From: Ignelater luminosus | Lineage: Eukaryota; Arthropoda; Insecta; Coleoptera; Elateridae | NCBI GenBank assembly: GCA_011009095.1 | Contig: VTPC01090453.1 | Span: forward strand, 1 to 64,000 | Length of the DNA stretch: 64,000 nucleotides | Direction of reading: 5' to 3' | Shown: in pieces, positions 1-13,167 of the stretch | Layout of the letters: every line of letters begins with the position of its first letter | Position numbering within the stretch: the stretch's first letter is position 1 | The notes under the pieces: model-generated | What the model saw: only the letters and a program-made list of their open reading frames with translations | Told to the model about the DNA's origin: nothing | Databases searched by the model: none | Made by a program: the position numbers and the translations under genes

Positions 1-1369
1 TTTTTTGACTCTCTGGTATAAATCCATCGAGTTCTGTTGTAACAGCGCATGAAGGATGCAATATAACATCTCATATTGTCAGCAGTAACTGACAATGCCC
101 AAGAGCTTGGGAACCAAAGGGCTGGAGTGCGAGGCCCTACGCTTACCTTTAGGATCGTACAATATACTCCCCAGCGTTTATAGCCGTTGGGATATGGCGC
201 AACCCTCGACACCTTTACTGCACGAAGATCAAAGCCACTCCAAGTATTTGCTAGAGCTGCCTCTATAAGTTCGTCTTATGTCTTATGTATTAAACATGCT
301 GTAATGCCATTAAGTATATTGTAAAAATGCAAAAACCAAAATGGTAAGACGTTAACATGTAGCGTCGTTATTTGAGAAAATTTCAATTTTTACTATACCA
401 ATCGCTGCATTGCATTTTATCAAATCAGCATTATCTGAACTTATTAGAAGATTTTTCAGTTTCATATACACAAATAAAAAATTGATAAAGTCTTTCGCTT
501 CACCTCAAAAAACCTAAGAATATTATCTTTTAACACAGATTACCACTTTTGGTCATGTAAGTAGTTAGCTCAGAGATTGCCGGGAAACTTCAGAGCATGA
601 ATTTCTACTGGAGATTATTGGAATACCTTCAGTTAGGCAAAATTCTAATGTAAGTAAAATGCAGCGAGTTTCCACTGTCCCTAGATCTCATCAGGCTAAT
701 AATTTGACTGACAAACCAAGCTAAAGTTTGCTATAACAATAATTACGAAATAAAATTAAAGAAAAGTTTTTTTTAATATCTGAGCATGTTTTTGTACGAT
801 TTGTCAAAGTTAAAAGACAGTTATTGTTTATTCACGGTTTGGACATCTGCCGTTGGGCCAAAGAAAAGCACGCCAAATTAACTGTCAAAATTTTCAAGCT
901 TCGAGATCGCGGTTAACAACTATCAAAAACAAAACAATATTGTTTCTCGCAGAATAACACAATCCATACCAGAGAACATCGTTGTTGCTGTTCAGTTATC
1001 AGAAATGAGTGCTATTATCTCCAAGCTTGGCACGGGTACAATAGCGGTCAAAGTGGTTTGAATTAAATAAAACTACATAAAGGGGAAAAAGGCTGAAGCG
1101 ACTTCTCAATTCAAAACTGCCTTAACTCATGGTTATACGGTAATTCCCATTACGCCTGTTAATGGCAAGATTGACTCCTCATGTACGATCAGTGCTAGTT
1201 CAACCTCTAAACTTAAAATGAGCTTCATTCAAATCGGGGGAAATGGAAAAAAACCCATCCAAAGGAATGGATGTATAAAGTTTTAATCCCTTTTTTTTGG
1301 ACAAAAAAACTTTCTCATGACAGCTGGTGCTTGGTTTATCTTTTCTTAACTCGCGGTTACACAAATATA
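1..1369. other. no gene recognised
   Basis: AT-rich DNA with no reading frame I recognise. A slightly GC-richer patch lies near positions 90-240, but I could not tie it to a family. Confidence 0.5.
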
Positions 1370-4300
1370 CAGTGTGTCCCATGATTTCTGCATGTTTGTA
1401 TTTTGGTCTTTAGCAAATACCTAGGAAGACATTGGTTTTCTTTGAGAAAACAAAAACATCAGCAAACTGATCTCCAAAGTAAGCAACTTTTTTCTTATTT
1501 AACTGATTTCGTTTCTGTTACGGTTTCTGAGTTCTCAATGTTGAATTCCAAATATATACACACTACAACTACTTATTTAAGAAAATCTTAAGAATAGTAA
1601 ATGAAGTTTCTCGATTATCCTGTAAAATAACAAAAATCAAAATTTATTTTTGTGGAAGCCAAATAGTTACTAAAAGGTTACCCATTAATTCCAAGAAGAG
1701 TTGAGAAGTTTGAAAAAACATTACAGCAAACAACTGAATAGCGTTAAAATGATTGGTTTGCAATGTTGCTGCACTTAGCAATAAACCAAGAATAAGAGAC
1801 TATCAGAACGTGTATTTAAGAATTTACTGATCAGACGTGGTTGATTTCGAAATCAAATGTGACAATGAATTTGATTCTTTTTATGAAACTAGTCCTATGT
1901 AGTATGTTTCCTTATTGGATAAAGAATTACATTTGCAGAATTCATTTTAATGCGCTTTTTGGTACATTGGACGTTGTTACTGAATGCTTCAACAATTTAA
2001 TTTTATGTCAGTGTAAGTAAGGTGCAGAAAACGTTTGGGGTTTCTAGATCTTGCGGGGTCAAGGATTACATAAGAGAATATTGTATCTGGTGTGGAAATG
2101 GTTTACGATGCCTGGGAAGTGTACATGAGAAACAAGAAAACTGAAAATATTTAGGTCCCTATTTTATCCTGAGATTGCAAGGAAAAAGTAGAAGAGTTCT
2201 AAGAAAAAATTTAAATCTATCTTCAGTTAATTTAGTTTCTAGAATAAGTTGCAAAAAGAATTATAATTTAAAGTAGCTTTTATTGTTTAGGGCTGGCTTC
2301 GGAATGTAATGCGTCCTGAGGTAAACTCAGATTTTTGTTCCGTCTCATCTCATAGGAAACAAGCGTAGAAGTGCTTAGTCCGACACGTGTTTGTTTCTAA
2401 TAGCTCTTTGAAGAAGGTTACTAAGAGACAAAGCCCGACTAGGGCCACAGTAAATGGCCTATCAGAGACCACGATGTTTGTTTATACTTTTCGTAAGCAG
2501 GAAAAAAGAAGGCGAAGACTGAACGTAGGCTGTTGCAGGTGGCCTGTTGAGTGGTGCAGATCGCAGTGTACTTAGCTCTTCACTAATGGTTAATGGAGAG
2601 CGCAGCCTGACCTATTCTATTTTATTGATCATTCCACTGGTTAAATCCGCCTTGCTCTTCTAAGTTAAATAATGGTATAACTTTGTATTGCGGCTAACCC
2701 TTTTAGAAAGCAAAACAATAAAGTGTTGTTTCAAGCGTAGACTTTTGGAGATTTTATATATAGTTGATATTCAAGAAAACTTATGAGTTGAATCCTTCAT
2801 TAACATTTTGAACGAGTGGCTCAAGATCGGGTTTCGCCTTTCATTAACCTTCTTCAGAAAGCTAGAAGCAAATACGGTTTGGGTTGCGTCCTTGCAAGCT
2901 TTCTCATGTGGGGATGAGAAGGCACAGAAATATTTTGCCTCGGGGTGTATTAAGTTCTGAAGTAGACACTGATCGCGACCCGCCAGATAAAAGTGTAAAA
3001 AGCAGACAAAGATTTCCTACGGAAGTGAAGGCTGCAACAATCAACTTTCCTCAATGAGCTAAAAGCGAATGCAGATCAAGTTACGCTATATCTGTGCGCT
3101 CTGAGACAATTGCCTCACTGGTTTAACATCTGAGGCCGGTCTTATCATTGTTAGTCATAATGGATTATAACGAAGAAGGCTCTTACCATATCAGGATATT
3201 CAGCTGTTGTAGATACTCTCCTGTTTATCACTCCAATAAGGTAGGAAAATTCTATTATGGATAATTGGATATTCATTAACAAATACAAAAAATATTTCTA
3301 TAGATCTACAAGTTTGAAAAACTAACATTCTAATTTTTGCACACAATATCTTGACGATTTTGATTTCTGACTCTTTTCCACTATAGAGGATCTCCATCAC
3401 ATGAAGTTATAAATCTATGAGAAATAAGATTATGAAGGTGATACCCAATATTATGTGATTTGAATAGGGCCCAAAATTGGTAAAAGTCCAAAACTTTAAT
3501 TGACTAAACAATTTTAAAAAAGCGTCTTTCTGTTCTTCTTCGGCCTTACGAAAATAAAAGAAAAAACTATGGAAAGAATGAAAAACCTTTTTGGAGGTAA
3601 ATATATTTTAATTGTAAAATAAGTAGTTATAAACCTCAGAATCCTTACAAAGTAATGTCGGATTGATTAAAAACAAGTTACTTATCAACATACATATCAA
3701 CAGAAACTAGAAACGACCGTAAATTATATTATCCTGGGAACAAACATATTCTTCAGATTTCTGTTTTTGTGATTATTCTCGGTGCTGAAATACTAAAGCG
3801 TTATCTTTAGGGCTGTGCTTGTGTAGATTTCATAAATACGTGATGCCATCTTTCAAAGAAATGTTAATATTTTGATTTTACGCTCTGTTACCATCTCTAC
3901 AGTGTGACTTTGACTTCTAAATTTCTGACAGGCTTATGGGGGTGCCCCAACGGTTTGTAATCGGAAGACCATGTCATTTGTAAAAATAGCAAAAAATGTT
4001 ACTGGGAAAATTTGTACAGAGCGATTATTTCTTAAATGGAACGCCTTGTATATTTTGCTATTTTTTTATTTCTCATTCAATGCTAATTTCAGCAACATTG
4101 TGGAGAATTTAATTAATGTATAAACAGCCGTTTTAAAACATCCAAGAGAATAGAGAAATCTCTACGGCAATGTATCAGAAGTGCAGTTTATAGTTTTGAA
4201 AAGTTTTTGCACGTAACAGATGTAACAGCAAAACTTTGACCTAAATAGGGGGTAACATTTCCCAGATCATAACTTCAAGTAGTAATGTAGGTCATGTCAT

Positions 4301-5560
4301 CTTAATCCTTGTTTATTGACATTAAACAGTAACTGCTTCAACGTTTGAGTGCGCAGCAAGTGGTAGACAATTCCTATTTTTATGAACGAAGAAAAAATTT
4401 GTAGTCAAGTAAAAAAGTCTTTATTAAATGACAAAAACAAAAATACAATGAAGTTTTTTTTTTGAATTCAATTGAAATTGTAGGACCACTAACGTCATTG
4501 TCAGTTTCCTTCGCTACACGCAGACAGAAATAGACACTTCATCGCAGTAGGTACTTTATCGCGATTTAATGTGTCTGCCAATAGAATTTGGTGTCTGTTA
4601 CAATTTGTGTGGTAGTCAAAAATTTATTAGCTTGTTTAATTTATTATTACTGAAAGAATATCTGAATAACAAAATATTAAATTAAATTCTTCTTAAATAA
4701 TTATTTTATACACATACGGGGTGAGATTAAAAAATGAATGCACATATTCGGAAATACAGCAGTTGATAAATTAAGAATAGAAATGAATGAAATCTGGATC
4801 TACATTATTAAAAATACACACAAATATCTCATAGTTTCGATGTTTCCAATGGTGAGGTTAAACAATTTTGAATTTCCTCAAAATAGTATTAACGATGCAA
4901 TCAAAAATATTGCGATCGATGCTGCAGCAGATTTACTACTAGAACTCGTGAATAGACTGACTTTAGTAACGAATACCAAGTCAGACAATAATTTTTAAGA
5001 TGTGGGAAGACCTCTTCCTGTCAAAATAACTACTGTTTGACAGCGAGGCGGTCTCCCTTGACATCTCATTCCGAATCTACCACCCAAAACAGCGCGTACC
5101 TCTCTTTACTCATTATACTTACGTTCAACGATTACTTAGCTGTGTTCCACAACCCAAATAAAAATTTTCCTCCTATAACGGAAACTGCTGCTTCGCAGCC
5201 AGAATAACCATGATTGGATTTGTTTCACTGCAGCAAGTGAAGGATTGCGGTGTACTCGTTCCAAGAGTGGGTGTTCTCCACGAGTTTAGCGACAATACTT
5301 GATTAAGAACTTCATTGTTTCTCGTTAAGAAATCCTAACATAACATCATTTCTAAAATCATAACAACGGTCAGGAAACCAGTGTGTAGGTATTTCAAAAT
5401 GGCCTTACACCTATCGACAACCATGAAAAACAAGTAATGGAGAACGTCATGTACTCTGACCATGTTCTTCAAGGGTATGGGACTTGTCAAAGACATCATA
5501 TTGCACGGATACAAGACCGCCAAACAAATAGTACAGAGGTATAAGACTGTCTGCCAACCG
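1370..5560. other. intergenic or intronic DNA, no gene recognised
   Basis: At 1370 a TA dinucleotide is followed by CAGTGTGTCCC, which looks like one end of a TA-inserted transposon; no partner end was found. An 86-codon open frame at 4738-4998 on the plus strand has no recognisable motif. Nothing else in this stretch is supportable. Confidence 0.4.
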
Positions 5561-5589
5561 TGCATTCGGAACTAAATGCTAGGCTTTTG

Positions 5590-5830
5590 ATGTTTCACCA
5601 CGATAACATTTCAGCACCCATCATACTCCACCGATCTGACCATGTGCAACTTCTGGCTGTTTCTTAACCTCGAAAATCATTTAGCTGAAGATGATATTTC
5701 CATTTTTATTAAAGAGTATCTTGCGTAGATCTCAGAAGATGAACGGTTTAGGTTTCCACTTTTAGAGAATTAAAAAACTACTTTGAGCACTCTTAAAGTT
5801 GAATGGTGCCATCGGCTTCCTGTGTCTCGA
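5590..5830 (+). pseudogene. mariner-like transposase C-terminal relic
   Basis: Plus-strand frames across this stretch read like a worn mariner transposase tail. A block resembling HHDN, the second catalytic Asp region, comes first. A degraded YSPDLAP-like block followed by NFWLFLNLENHL comes next; the mariner family normally shows DFWLFPKLKNHL at that position. The frame changes between the blocks and stops interrupt it. No terminal inverted repeats were found, so this is a fragment and not a definable element. The identification rests on eye comparison with the mariner consensus and could be wrong. Confidence 0.4.
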
Positions 5831-6459
5831 ATAGTGCAGTGTGATGACTGCCGTATATGGAAATTACAAAATATTTCAATGCCAAAATACATTAATGGAT
5901 TGGATAAGGCAAGAAGTCCTCTAAAGGATATAACGACTAGATAATAATAACGGAAACCTGTCCTCTATTGAGGAGGGTTTTGCTATAGAAATTAACTTTG
6001 TACTAACAATTTCCGACAGAAACACTATTATATCAATTTCAACTACATTAAAAAAAATTGGACTATTTGGTGAACATGTGGCCGAGCATTATCCTGGATT
6101 CAAATAAAATTTGAGTCTATGAAAAGAACCTACAGTACAACATGTTCAAGAACGATGTCCTTAGCATAATTATCTTGGTACAGAGAAGCATCAATTTCCA
6201 ACAAATACAAGGTCCGAACGAACGTCTAGCTGAACAACACCTGACGATCTTACATCTTTCTGACTGTTTCTTATGATTACCAGTAGCCCAGAAATGACCA
6301 AATAGTTTTATTAGCTGCTTCCTCTTGATTTATACTGTCAGGGGCTTATTCTAGACCTAAGGGGTCAGTTTACCGATTTGCATATAAAAGAAAACTGGGA
6401 TATTGAAAACATTGTAGCAAGATTGTATTGATAAACTGACTTTTGGACCACCCTATGTA

Positions 6460-7815
6460 TAACTTTTTATTTGTCGCTAGTACTTTTTCGGAAATTTGTC
6501 TCATTACAAATATCCAGTTACTAGTGGATTTATCTGCTTTGAACGCTGCTGGAATGTGATTGTTTTTTCTATTTTCTTCCTTATCCCGCTTTCAATTACT
6601 GGCTCGTATATTTTATATGTCGTACTAAGTAGTGAAATTGGTCTGTAGTTTTTGCAGTTGGTTTAGTCTCCCTTTTTAGATAGGTGTTGGTACTGCCATT
6701 TTCTATTCTACAGGTATTTCGTCTTTCTTCCATGTAGTTTAATTATTCTGTGTAATAATGAAATTGTCTTTTCTCCTATGTGTTTTAGCATTTCTGGTCG
6801 TATGCTGTCAATACACGGCTTTTCCCGTTTTAGGCTTCTCTAAAACTTGTAAAATTTCTTTTAACTCAATATCTTTCTTTATCTTCTTCATGTATATAGT
6901 TCTCTGCTTCCTGCTTTTCATTAATTTGTTGATCAGTATTTGTATCTTTAAGCAGTTCTTTATAGTATTCCCTCCATCTATCTGTTATGTTGTTTTCTTT
7001 TTTAGTAATCTGTCCTTCTTTATCTTTAATGTTTTTTAGGAGGTTTTTTTTCCATCCTCTTATACTCTTTAATGTTCAATAGAATATCTTCGCAGTTTCT
7101 GCCGAATCTTTTTTCATCTTTATTTCTAATCCAAAGGATTTTGTTTTGGCTTGTTTGACCATTAGTTTGACTTTGACTCTCTGTGTTTTATATTTTGCGT
7201 AATCTTCCTCGTTTTTATTGTTTCCAAGATATTTTCTCCTTAACCGTTTTTTCTTTTTGATTTCTTCCTTTATATTGTTATTCCATCAAAATGTTTGTTT
7301 CCTTTCATTTTTGTTTATACTTACTTCACATATTTCTGCTATTGTAGTTGTTATTGTCGTTTTAGGATTTTCCCACAATTCCTTTAGGTTATTGTTGTCT
7401 ATAGCGGGTCTAGAACTTCTATTTTCTCTGAAATTTTATCTTATTTCTTTTTAATCGTTTTGTCTCGTAGTTTATATGTTCTAATGTTTGTAAATCCTAG
7501 TTTGTTTTTGTTTTCTGTTTCTGTTTCTGCTTCTGTTTTTCGTTTTCTTGGTTCTTTTTTATGATTGTCATTACTAAGTAATGGTTGCTTCCTGCTTCGA
7601 ACCCTTTTTTCACTTTATCATCTTTTATTTTCTGATATGTATTTTTGCCTACTGCTACTCCCCTGTTTGGCATTTCTCTTACATATTTATGTATGTTTTA
7701 GTTTCCTAATATTCCATTCCAGTCTCCTATTAGCTGATTAAGCCTTTATAGTTGTTTGTTTCTTCTTGTAAAGTTTTACAGAACTTCCGTTTTACTTTTA
7801 GACGAGCCTTTGTTT
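6460..7815 (-). pseudogene. LINE (non-LTR retrotransposon) fragment, endonuclease end plus reverse transcriptase start
   Basis: On the minus strand the sequence encodes part of an APE-type endonuclease followed by the start of a reverse transcriptase. The endonuclease end, near 7600, reads GSNHYLV; the family catalytic motif is GSDHYLV, so the Asp is changed to Asn. Near 6640-6700 a reverse transcriptase block reads KKGD, NCKNYRPISLLST, then IRKKIEKT, which matches the conserved fingers region of LINE polymerases. Stops and frame shifts are frequent, and the catalytic FADD region is absent. The 5' end breaks off at about 7815. At 6441-6459 the flanking DNA has an ACCACCCTATGTA terminus typical of a separate TA-inserted element. 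Clade assignment (RTE-like) is tentative. Confidence 0.7.
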
Positions 7816-7825
7816 GGAACGTATA

Positions 7826-8050
7826 CAGGGTGATGCACCAGTGATGACGAGCCGTAAAAATTTTGGACGCAACCCAACTTACATATTTCTAAAACAACTA
7901 GAAAATTGGATAATAAAAATTAAAACCGTAATTGTAGATTCCAGAGAAATCCCGCTTTGCCATTTTCTTTTGTCAGTTTTTATGTTTGACGAGGTTTTAA
8001 GTTTGCAAAAAAAAGTTTAATTTCAGTGCATTCAAAATTAGTTTTAAATT
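7826..8050. repeat. possible TA-inserted element terminus and unassigned DNA
   Basis: TATA at 7822-7825 is followed by CAGGGTGATGCACC, the kind of terminus seen on many insect TA-inserted elements. The opposite end was not found. The 68-codon open frame beginning at 7814 is not recognisable. Confidence 0.3.
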
Positions 8051-8055
8051 AGAAA

Positions 8056-8648
8056 ATGTACATAAATGCAGGTATAGCTATCATAACTGCAGAGAACAAA
8101 ACCGAGAATATAGTGGACATCACAAATGTAAACGAAAGAATAATAACTCTAGACATTGTGATGGGAAGAGATTTATGGCATTTTATAATGAGATATGCAC
8201 GTAACAATAATGAAAAAGTGGACGAAAAAATAAATTTTAGGAAAAGCCGCAAAGTAAAGTCTACAGAGAAGAAAATAACAATATTGTAGTGATGGGAGGC
8301 TTGAACGGAAGATTAGGCAACAAAAATGAAGGTTTAGAGAGACAGCTAGGAAGGGAAGGAGAAAATGCTTAGAATAACAACGGACACAGAATTATACAGT
8401 TCTTATAGAAAATAATCTAATAGTTGCAAACTCCAAATCTAAACATAAAGGAATCCATAGATACACAAGCGAAGAACCAAGCAGAAGCAAAAAATCTACA
8501 ATAGACTACTTCTTAGTTAACACAAATATTTAAAGTTACAAGAGGAGCGGAAATAGGCAGCGACTGTTACCTTGTGAGAATGAAGATCAAGAACCAAAAT
8601 AGCAATATAAAAGAAAACAAAAGGAAACTATTAAACAAACAAATTAGA
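8056..8648 (+). pseudogene. LINE endonuclease domain fragment
   Basis: Plus-strand frames encode most of an APE-type endonuclease. The first frame (8056-8289) contains NERIITLDIVMGRD. The next frame opens near 8290 with VMGGLNGRLGNKNEG, matching the VMGDFNGRIGN motif of the family except that the Asp is now Gly. Later come degraded versions of the motif region ending with an IGSD-like block near 8560 and VRMKIKNQN. At least three frame breaks are needed to follow the protein. The fragment lies opposite in orientation to the LINE at 6460-7815 and ends against the GC-rich minisatellite. It has no polymerase part. Confidence 0.7.
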
Positions 8649-8654
8649 AGTGCG

Positions 8655-9020
8655 GAGAGATCCTACCTGCTTGAGCCCTGTGCGGCCCAAATTCTCAGGA
8701 CGGCCCTCCCCGACTGAGGACAAACTTGACACGGCTCAAAAAAACCCGATAACTTCTTGATCGGCCCGAACGACCCGACAGAGAAACCCGAAGGGTCAAG
8801 AAGTCCAAAAGGCCCTACAGGTCCGATGGCCCGAAAGATCCAAACGGCCCCGATAGACCCGAAGAGCCGAGAAGTCCAAACGGACAGACCGGTAAAGCTT
8901 GACAGACCCGAGAAATCCAAACAGCCCGATAGACCCGAAGGGCCTGAAGACCCGCGAGATCCAAACACCCCGTACATTCAAAAGATCCAAAGGGCCAAGA
9001 AGTCCAAAAGGCACTGATCT
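8655..9020. repeat. GC-rich minisatellite, block 1
   Basis: About 365 bases are built from short imperfect units related to GACCCGAGAAATCCAAACGG, with recurring GGCCCGA and GATCCAAA words. The spacing of units is often close to multiples of nine bases. As a result several frames on both strands stay open, and on the minus strand some show Gly at every third residue like collagen. The block is far more GC-rich than its surroundings. I read the open frames as a product of the repeat period and not as genes. A second block lies at 9880-10035 in the same orientation. Confidence 0.75.
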
Positions 9021-9086
9021 GAAATCCTGAAAACGTGGTCGACATATAAAAATGTTGTTTTACGTCCACAAAGATTTACATATTGG

Positions 9087-9330
9087 TGTTTTCAAGGTCA
9101 CTGATTATGATTTAGAAGTCAAAATCTAAAAATCCAAAATGACGGATCCAATATGGCGGACAAATTTTTTTTTAAGTTGCTCTATTGGGCTGAAAATGAA
9201 TTTTATCATATTTCTAAGATCGCTAATTACGATTGTAAAGTCAAAATCCAAAACTCCAAAATGGCGGATCCAATATGGCGTACAAGATATTTTTAAGTCG
9301 CTCGATTGGGCTGAAAATGAATTTCATCAT
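9087..9330. repeat. tandem duplication of a 122-base unit
   Basis: Two imperfect copies lie head to tail, the second starting near 9209. Both contain a run like AAGTCAAAATCCAAAA, then CGGATCCAATATGGCG, then TTTTTAAGT, GATTGGGCTGAAAATGAATT. Matching positions such as 9139 and 9261 give a period of 122 bases. The second copy is the cleaner one. No protein is implied. Confidence 0.75.
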
Positions 9331-9879
9331 TCAAATAAGTATTTTGACAGCTATTTTGAAACACGTGCATTATTTTTGTTCGAACACCTATGAGCAGCTG
9401 TTCTTTGTCAACTATGTTAATTCATTGAATTATATGTATGGCGTAATCAAGGTCGTCACAGAATTCTGCAGAATTCATAGTTGTTTTTCTACATTTGTAA
9501 ATTTTTTCTTTTGTATGATTGTTTTGAAAAAATTGCATTGTGGTAATTTTAACTTTTGTTTTCAGCACATCTTTTAATTTCAATTATAGTTCTACGTATC
9601 TTAATCTGACTGATCCATTTGAAATCTTCAAAAAAGTTTAATAATTAATGAAACAGCACTACTTTAAACAATACCTATATTTGGAGATTTGTTTTCAACG
9701 CGTTCTTACTGATCAAGTGGCTTTTTTAAACTACCTCCCTCTCTCACAGTCATCACAAACCAACAGAGGTTTGTACGGAATTTGGCACTTCAAACATTCA
9801 AGTATTCAACCTAAAAACTAAAATTCTCGAAATGGAAAATTTGTTTTTTTACTTTTGGCCAGCTTTTTGTGATTTTGGA

Positions 9880-10035
9880 CCAGTGTGCGACGGCTCAACA
9901 GGCCCGAGAAGTCCAAAAAGCCCAACAGGCCTGATAAGACCAAACGGCCCGATTGACCGGACATAAATCCGAAAAGATCGACAAAGTTTCAAACTGAGGC
10001 CCGGCCTGACCAAAACCTGAGCTTCAAGGCTCAAC
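9880..10035. repeat. GC-rich minisatellite, block 2
   Basis: A shorter block carries the same words as block 1: GGCCCGAGAAGTCCAAAAAG, then GGCCTGATAAGACCAAACGG. It lies in the same orientation, about 860 bases downstream, and probably shares an origin with block 1. Confidence 0.65.
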
Positions 10036-13000
10036 TATCTGCATTGTTAGATGTATCAGTATGGTACGGCTTAATGACACTTATTGTTAGCAAATAACCT
10101 TGAATTGACATTTCTTACTTTAGCTTTAAGTTAATTTTGTAAAGTTGTACTTAGTTACAAGTGGCTACAATGTATCTACTATATTTGTTTGTTGTGCGTT
10201 ATACTTGGGCCCCAAAAAGAAACCGCCGTTATGATGCTTTAATACGTTCAATATCAAGAACCGCAGGAAAAACCTTAAAACATGTGACTGCTTCAACTCT
10301 AACAAAGCTAAAAACAAAGAATGTAGAATAGGTCTCCTGATTAGAAAATTTATGATACTTGTAGACAAAGATTCGTAAAATTCTAAAAATCCAAATAAAA
10401 GTGAATCTGGTCCCTCTGACGAAAATAACAATAATTGAGTATTTCAGGAACTAGGAAGATACGCAACTGACATACTATTTAATAGGTAACTTGAACAAAA
10501 GCTAGGAAAGTAAAGATTCCACATTTTCTTCCGGTAACAGCGGAGAATACAGAGTGTACTCAAAAATATGCCACATATAAGACATAGAAGACTCATCATA
10601 GGAGAAGTCACAAAATAGCAAAATAATCTAAAACACTGGTACTTATACCGTTTTATAAACAAAATTCTACAAATTGAAATTTTAAATTCTTCGAATCTAA
10701 TCTTAACTTGCTTAAACAGCATTGCGGTCTTTCTATGCACTACAAACTAGAGGAGAACTTTGCCGTTTTCTGATGCTATTAAATTCGAACGTCATCTAGA
10801 ATCTTCTGAGGTGTAGACGATATTAGAGAGAGATTTAGAATTCTGATGATGTTAGCAGGGCAAAAAAGGGAATGCAAAATTCAAAAATACTTAATCAATC
10901 TGTGTTTTCTAGATAAAATTTCGCAGATGATGCTGGGTGGCACCTTCGTTTGCGACATCACGTGGAAAGACGTCTTGCCATGGAATTGGAGGTGCCACTA
11001 GAAAATTAACAACCAAGACAAGGCCCAAGCGCAACGGCCAAATAGTTATTTGACTCTGCTTAGAAGAACATTGCTAATATAAATTTTGAGTTTTATTTCT
11101 GATAACCAACGTAAAGCTAAACGCGAGTGTTTGAGGCTCAAATTAAATATTTAATCGAGATTAAAATTTAATTTCAATTAAATGTCAATTCTGATCATTT
11201 GATTGGTCAGCAACAACACCGAATTAAATTTAATTCTCAATTAACTTTTAATTCAGCTTTTGTAGACTGGCCCTAAATGGTTAACAATTCTTATTTGAAA
11301 GTGAAGAAGAAACATCGTCTAAACTCGACTCTACGTGCAATGTTTTTTAATGTTGAGAAATGTAATTCATAGTTTCTTTTTTAATTGCATCTAGATGTAG
11401 ATAGTAGTTAGCAATGTAGCCTATTTTTAATTGAAAATTAAATAGAAGGGTGTAATTGTGTTCTCTGTGCATCTTACGGTGGTGCAGTGCTATTTATTTG
11501 TTTATGGGTGAACGAAGTTCAGTAATTATACCGACTAACCAAGAGGAATTTCATTTTGATATTTTGCAAACTTATAAAAGAAATATCAAAGAATATGTAG
11601 TACATTTGTTTGGAGTTTTAAAACATCAGGTTAATATTGAAAATTAATTTTGTAAAATCAAATGTTCTGAAAATTACAGTAAGCATGAATTTGATTGTTG
11701 TGTACACGTCATGAAAAGGTACTTCCCGCCCTTTAAATTAAGTTCAGTTGCAAGGCCTTGCTGTAAACAGATCAAAAAATGTACTCGCTTAGAGAGAACA
11801 GTGCACGCAAATTTTTGGAAACTTTGACTCTTGATAATTACCATAACAGCCAGACTAATCTACGTACGGGCAAGATCGGTTTTCAATAGAAATACCTTTG
11901 TGAATTATGATAAATTTATCAACACATGATTTAATAGAAAGGTTAGAGATACTGGATATTCGTAGTGACATGGCATCTAGACAATTACTCTTTTGTAATT
12001 TGAAAAGTTAAAGTTTTACTAGAGCCAAATTCTTCTTGAATAAGAACTGTTGTTGCTAATCTAGAATTTGTTCTCAATGTTGAATTTAGTCAAGGGTTTG
12101 TTTAAATGTTTATTTGATGATGGATTGGATTAAGCCTTGGTGTTAGTACTCTAATACCTTTTTTTGCTCTTTTAAATTGCAATCTCTTAAATTACGTTTC
12201 CTCTAATCATTTCATTCAGTATAACTTTTGAAATTTCTAGATGACTAGACGACACCTGGGTCTGCTTTGGTGACGCCTCTGTCAGTACATCTTCGCACTA
12301 TAAACATAGATATTTGGCTTGTAAGTCTCTATTGAATTTAGACTCGTGAGCCGCCACATCGTTTACATCGTTTCAGTAAGTTCATTCGCAATCAGTGGCG
12401 TAACAACATACGTAGGGCAGTAGACCACCCTGGTGCAAATATATAATGAAATTCTCGACTAACTTAAATCGTCGTAATGTGTCAAAAAGAACTAGCTAGT
12501 ATGATATTATTTATGGTTCGTTCTCAATTTTGTTGCTAACTTCAATTTATGCATTTTCTTTCCCAAGATCTCAATAAATATTTCATTTCGGAATTCGTTG
12601 AAATGATAGATGATATGAAGTGGAGAGTAACGCAGGAAAACAACAAAATTAATTCTCTTGAAAGAAAAATCTTTTATACCTACTACAGTTTTAGAATTTA
12701 AACGAGAATTGAAAACATTTTTATGGTCGCTGTGATTAGAGAATATAATGTATGTAAATGAAAACGCTCAATTTGTAAATTTAAACGCGTTTACTTAGAT
12801 GCTTTTGTTGAAAGACTCTTTAAATTACATACGTTATAGTTATAAACAACACATGTTGTAATATCATTTTAATTTATGGTTTTATTTTGTTTACATAAAA
12901 TATGTTCTAAATATAATTTACTGCATGTTTTTCCCAAACACGAAGATTTCCACACGAGATTTCACCACAATCTTATTATACACCTGAAATTGTATCAGCA

Positions 13001-13130
13001 ATCTCCTTACAACAGTTTCTTGTGAGAGGTTCAGGATATCTTGGGCACCTATTATAATATGTAAACAACAATGCATAATGTTCTTATCATATATCACTGG
13101 GGCACACATAGTACATAACACACACACAAC
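10036..13130. other. no gene recognised
   Basis: AT-rich DNA. An 88-codon frame at 10165-10431 and a 98-codon frame at 10444-10740, both minus, have no family motif that I know. Near 11130-11250 the word AATTAAATTT and its reverse complement recur, giving local hairpin potential. Confidence 0.4.
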
Positions 13131-13153
13131 AGGGCCGATGACTTAATGACTTG

Positions 13154-13167
13154 GTAACCATAGAAAC
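13154..13167. promoter_or_regulatory. candidate RFX X-box
   Basis: GTAACCATAGAAAC matches the published nematode X-box consensus RTHNYYWTRRNRAC at all 14 positions. RFX transcription factors bind such sites at promoters of ciliary genes. The site sits just before a CpG-rich patch, where a promoter would be expected. A single match can arise by chance in 64 kb, so this is a lead only. Confidence 0.35.

Noticed and set aside
4738-4998. 86-codon plus-strand frame as a small gene
   Set aside because: Starts after typical AT-rich spacer, has no motif, and no splice or promoter context could be supported.
6758-7454. Phe/Leu-rich frames as membrane proteins
   Set aside because: They are the antisense of an A-rich LINE on the minus strand; T-rich complements always look hydrophobic. 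The same applies near 16400-18500 and 61400-63500.
8663-9069. Collagen-like and proline-rich open frames on both strands
   Set aside because: Several frames are open at once over a minisatellite with a near nine-base period, so the pattern follows from the repeat and not from selection on protein.
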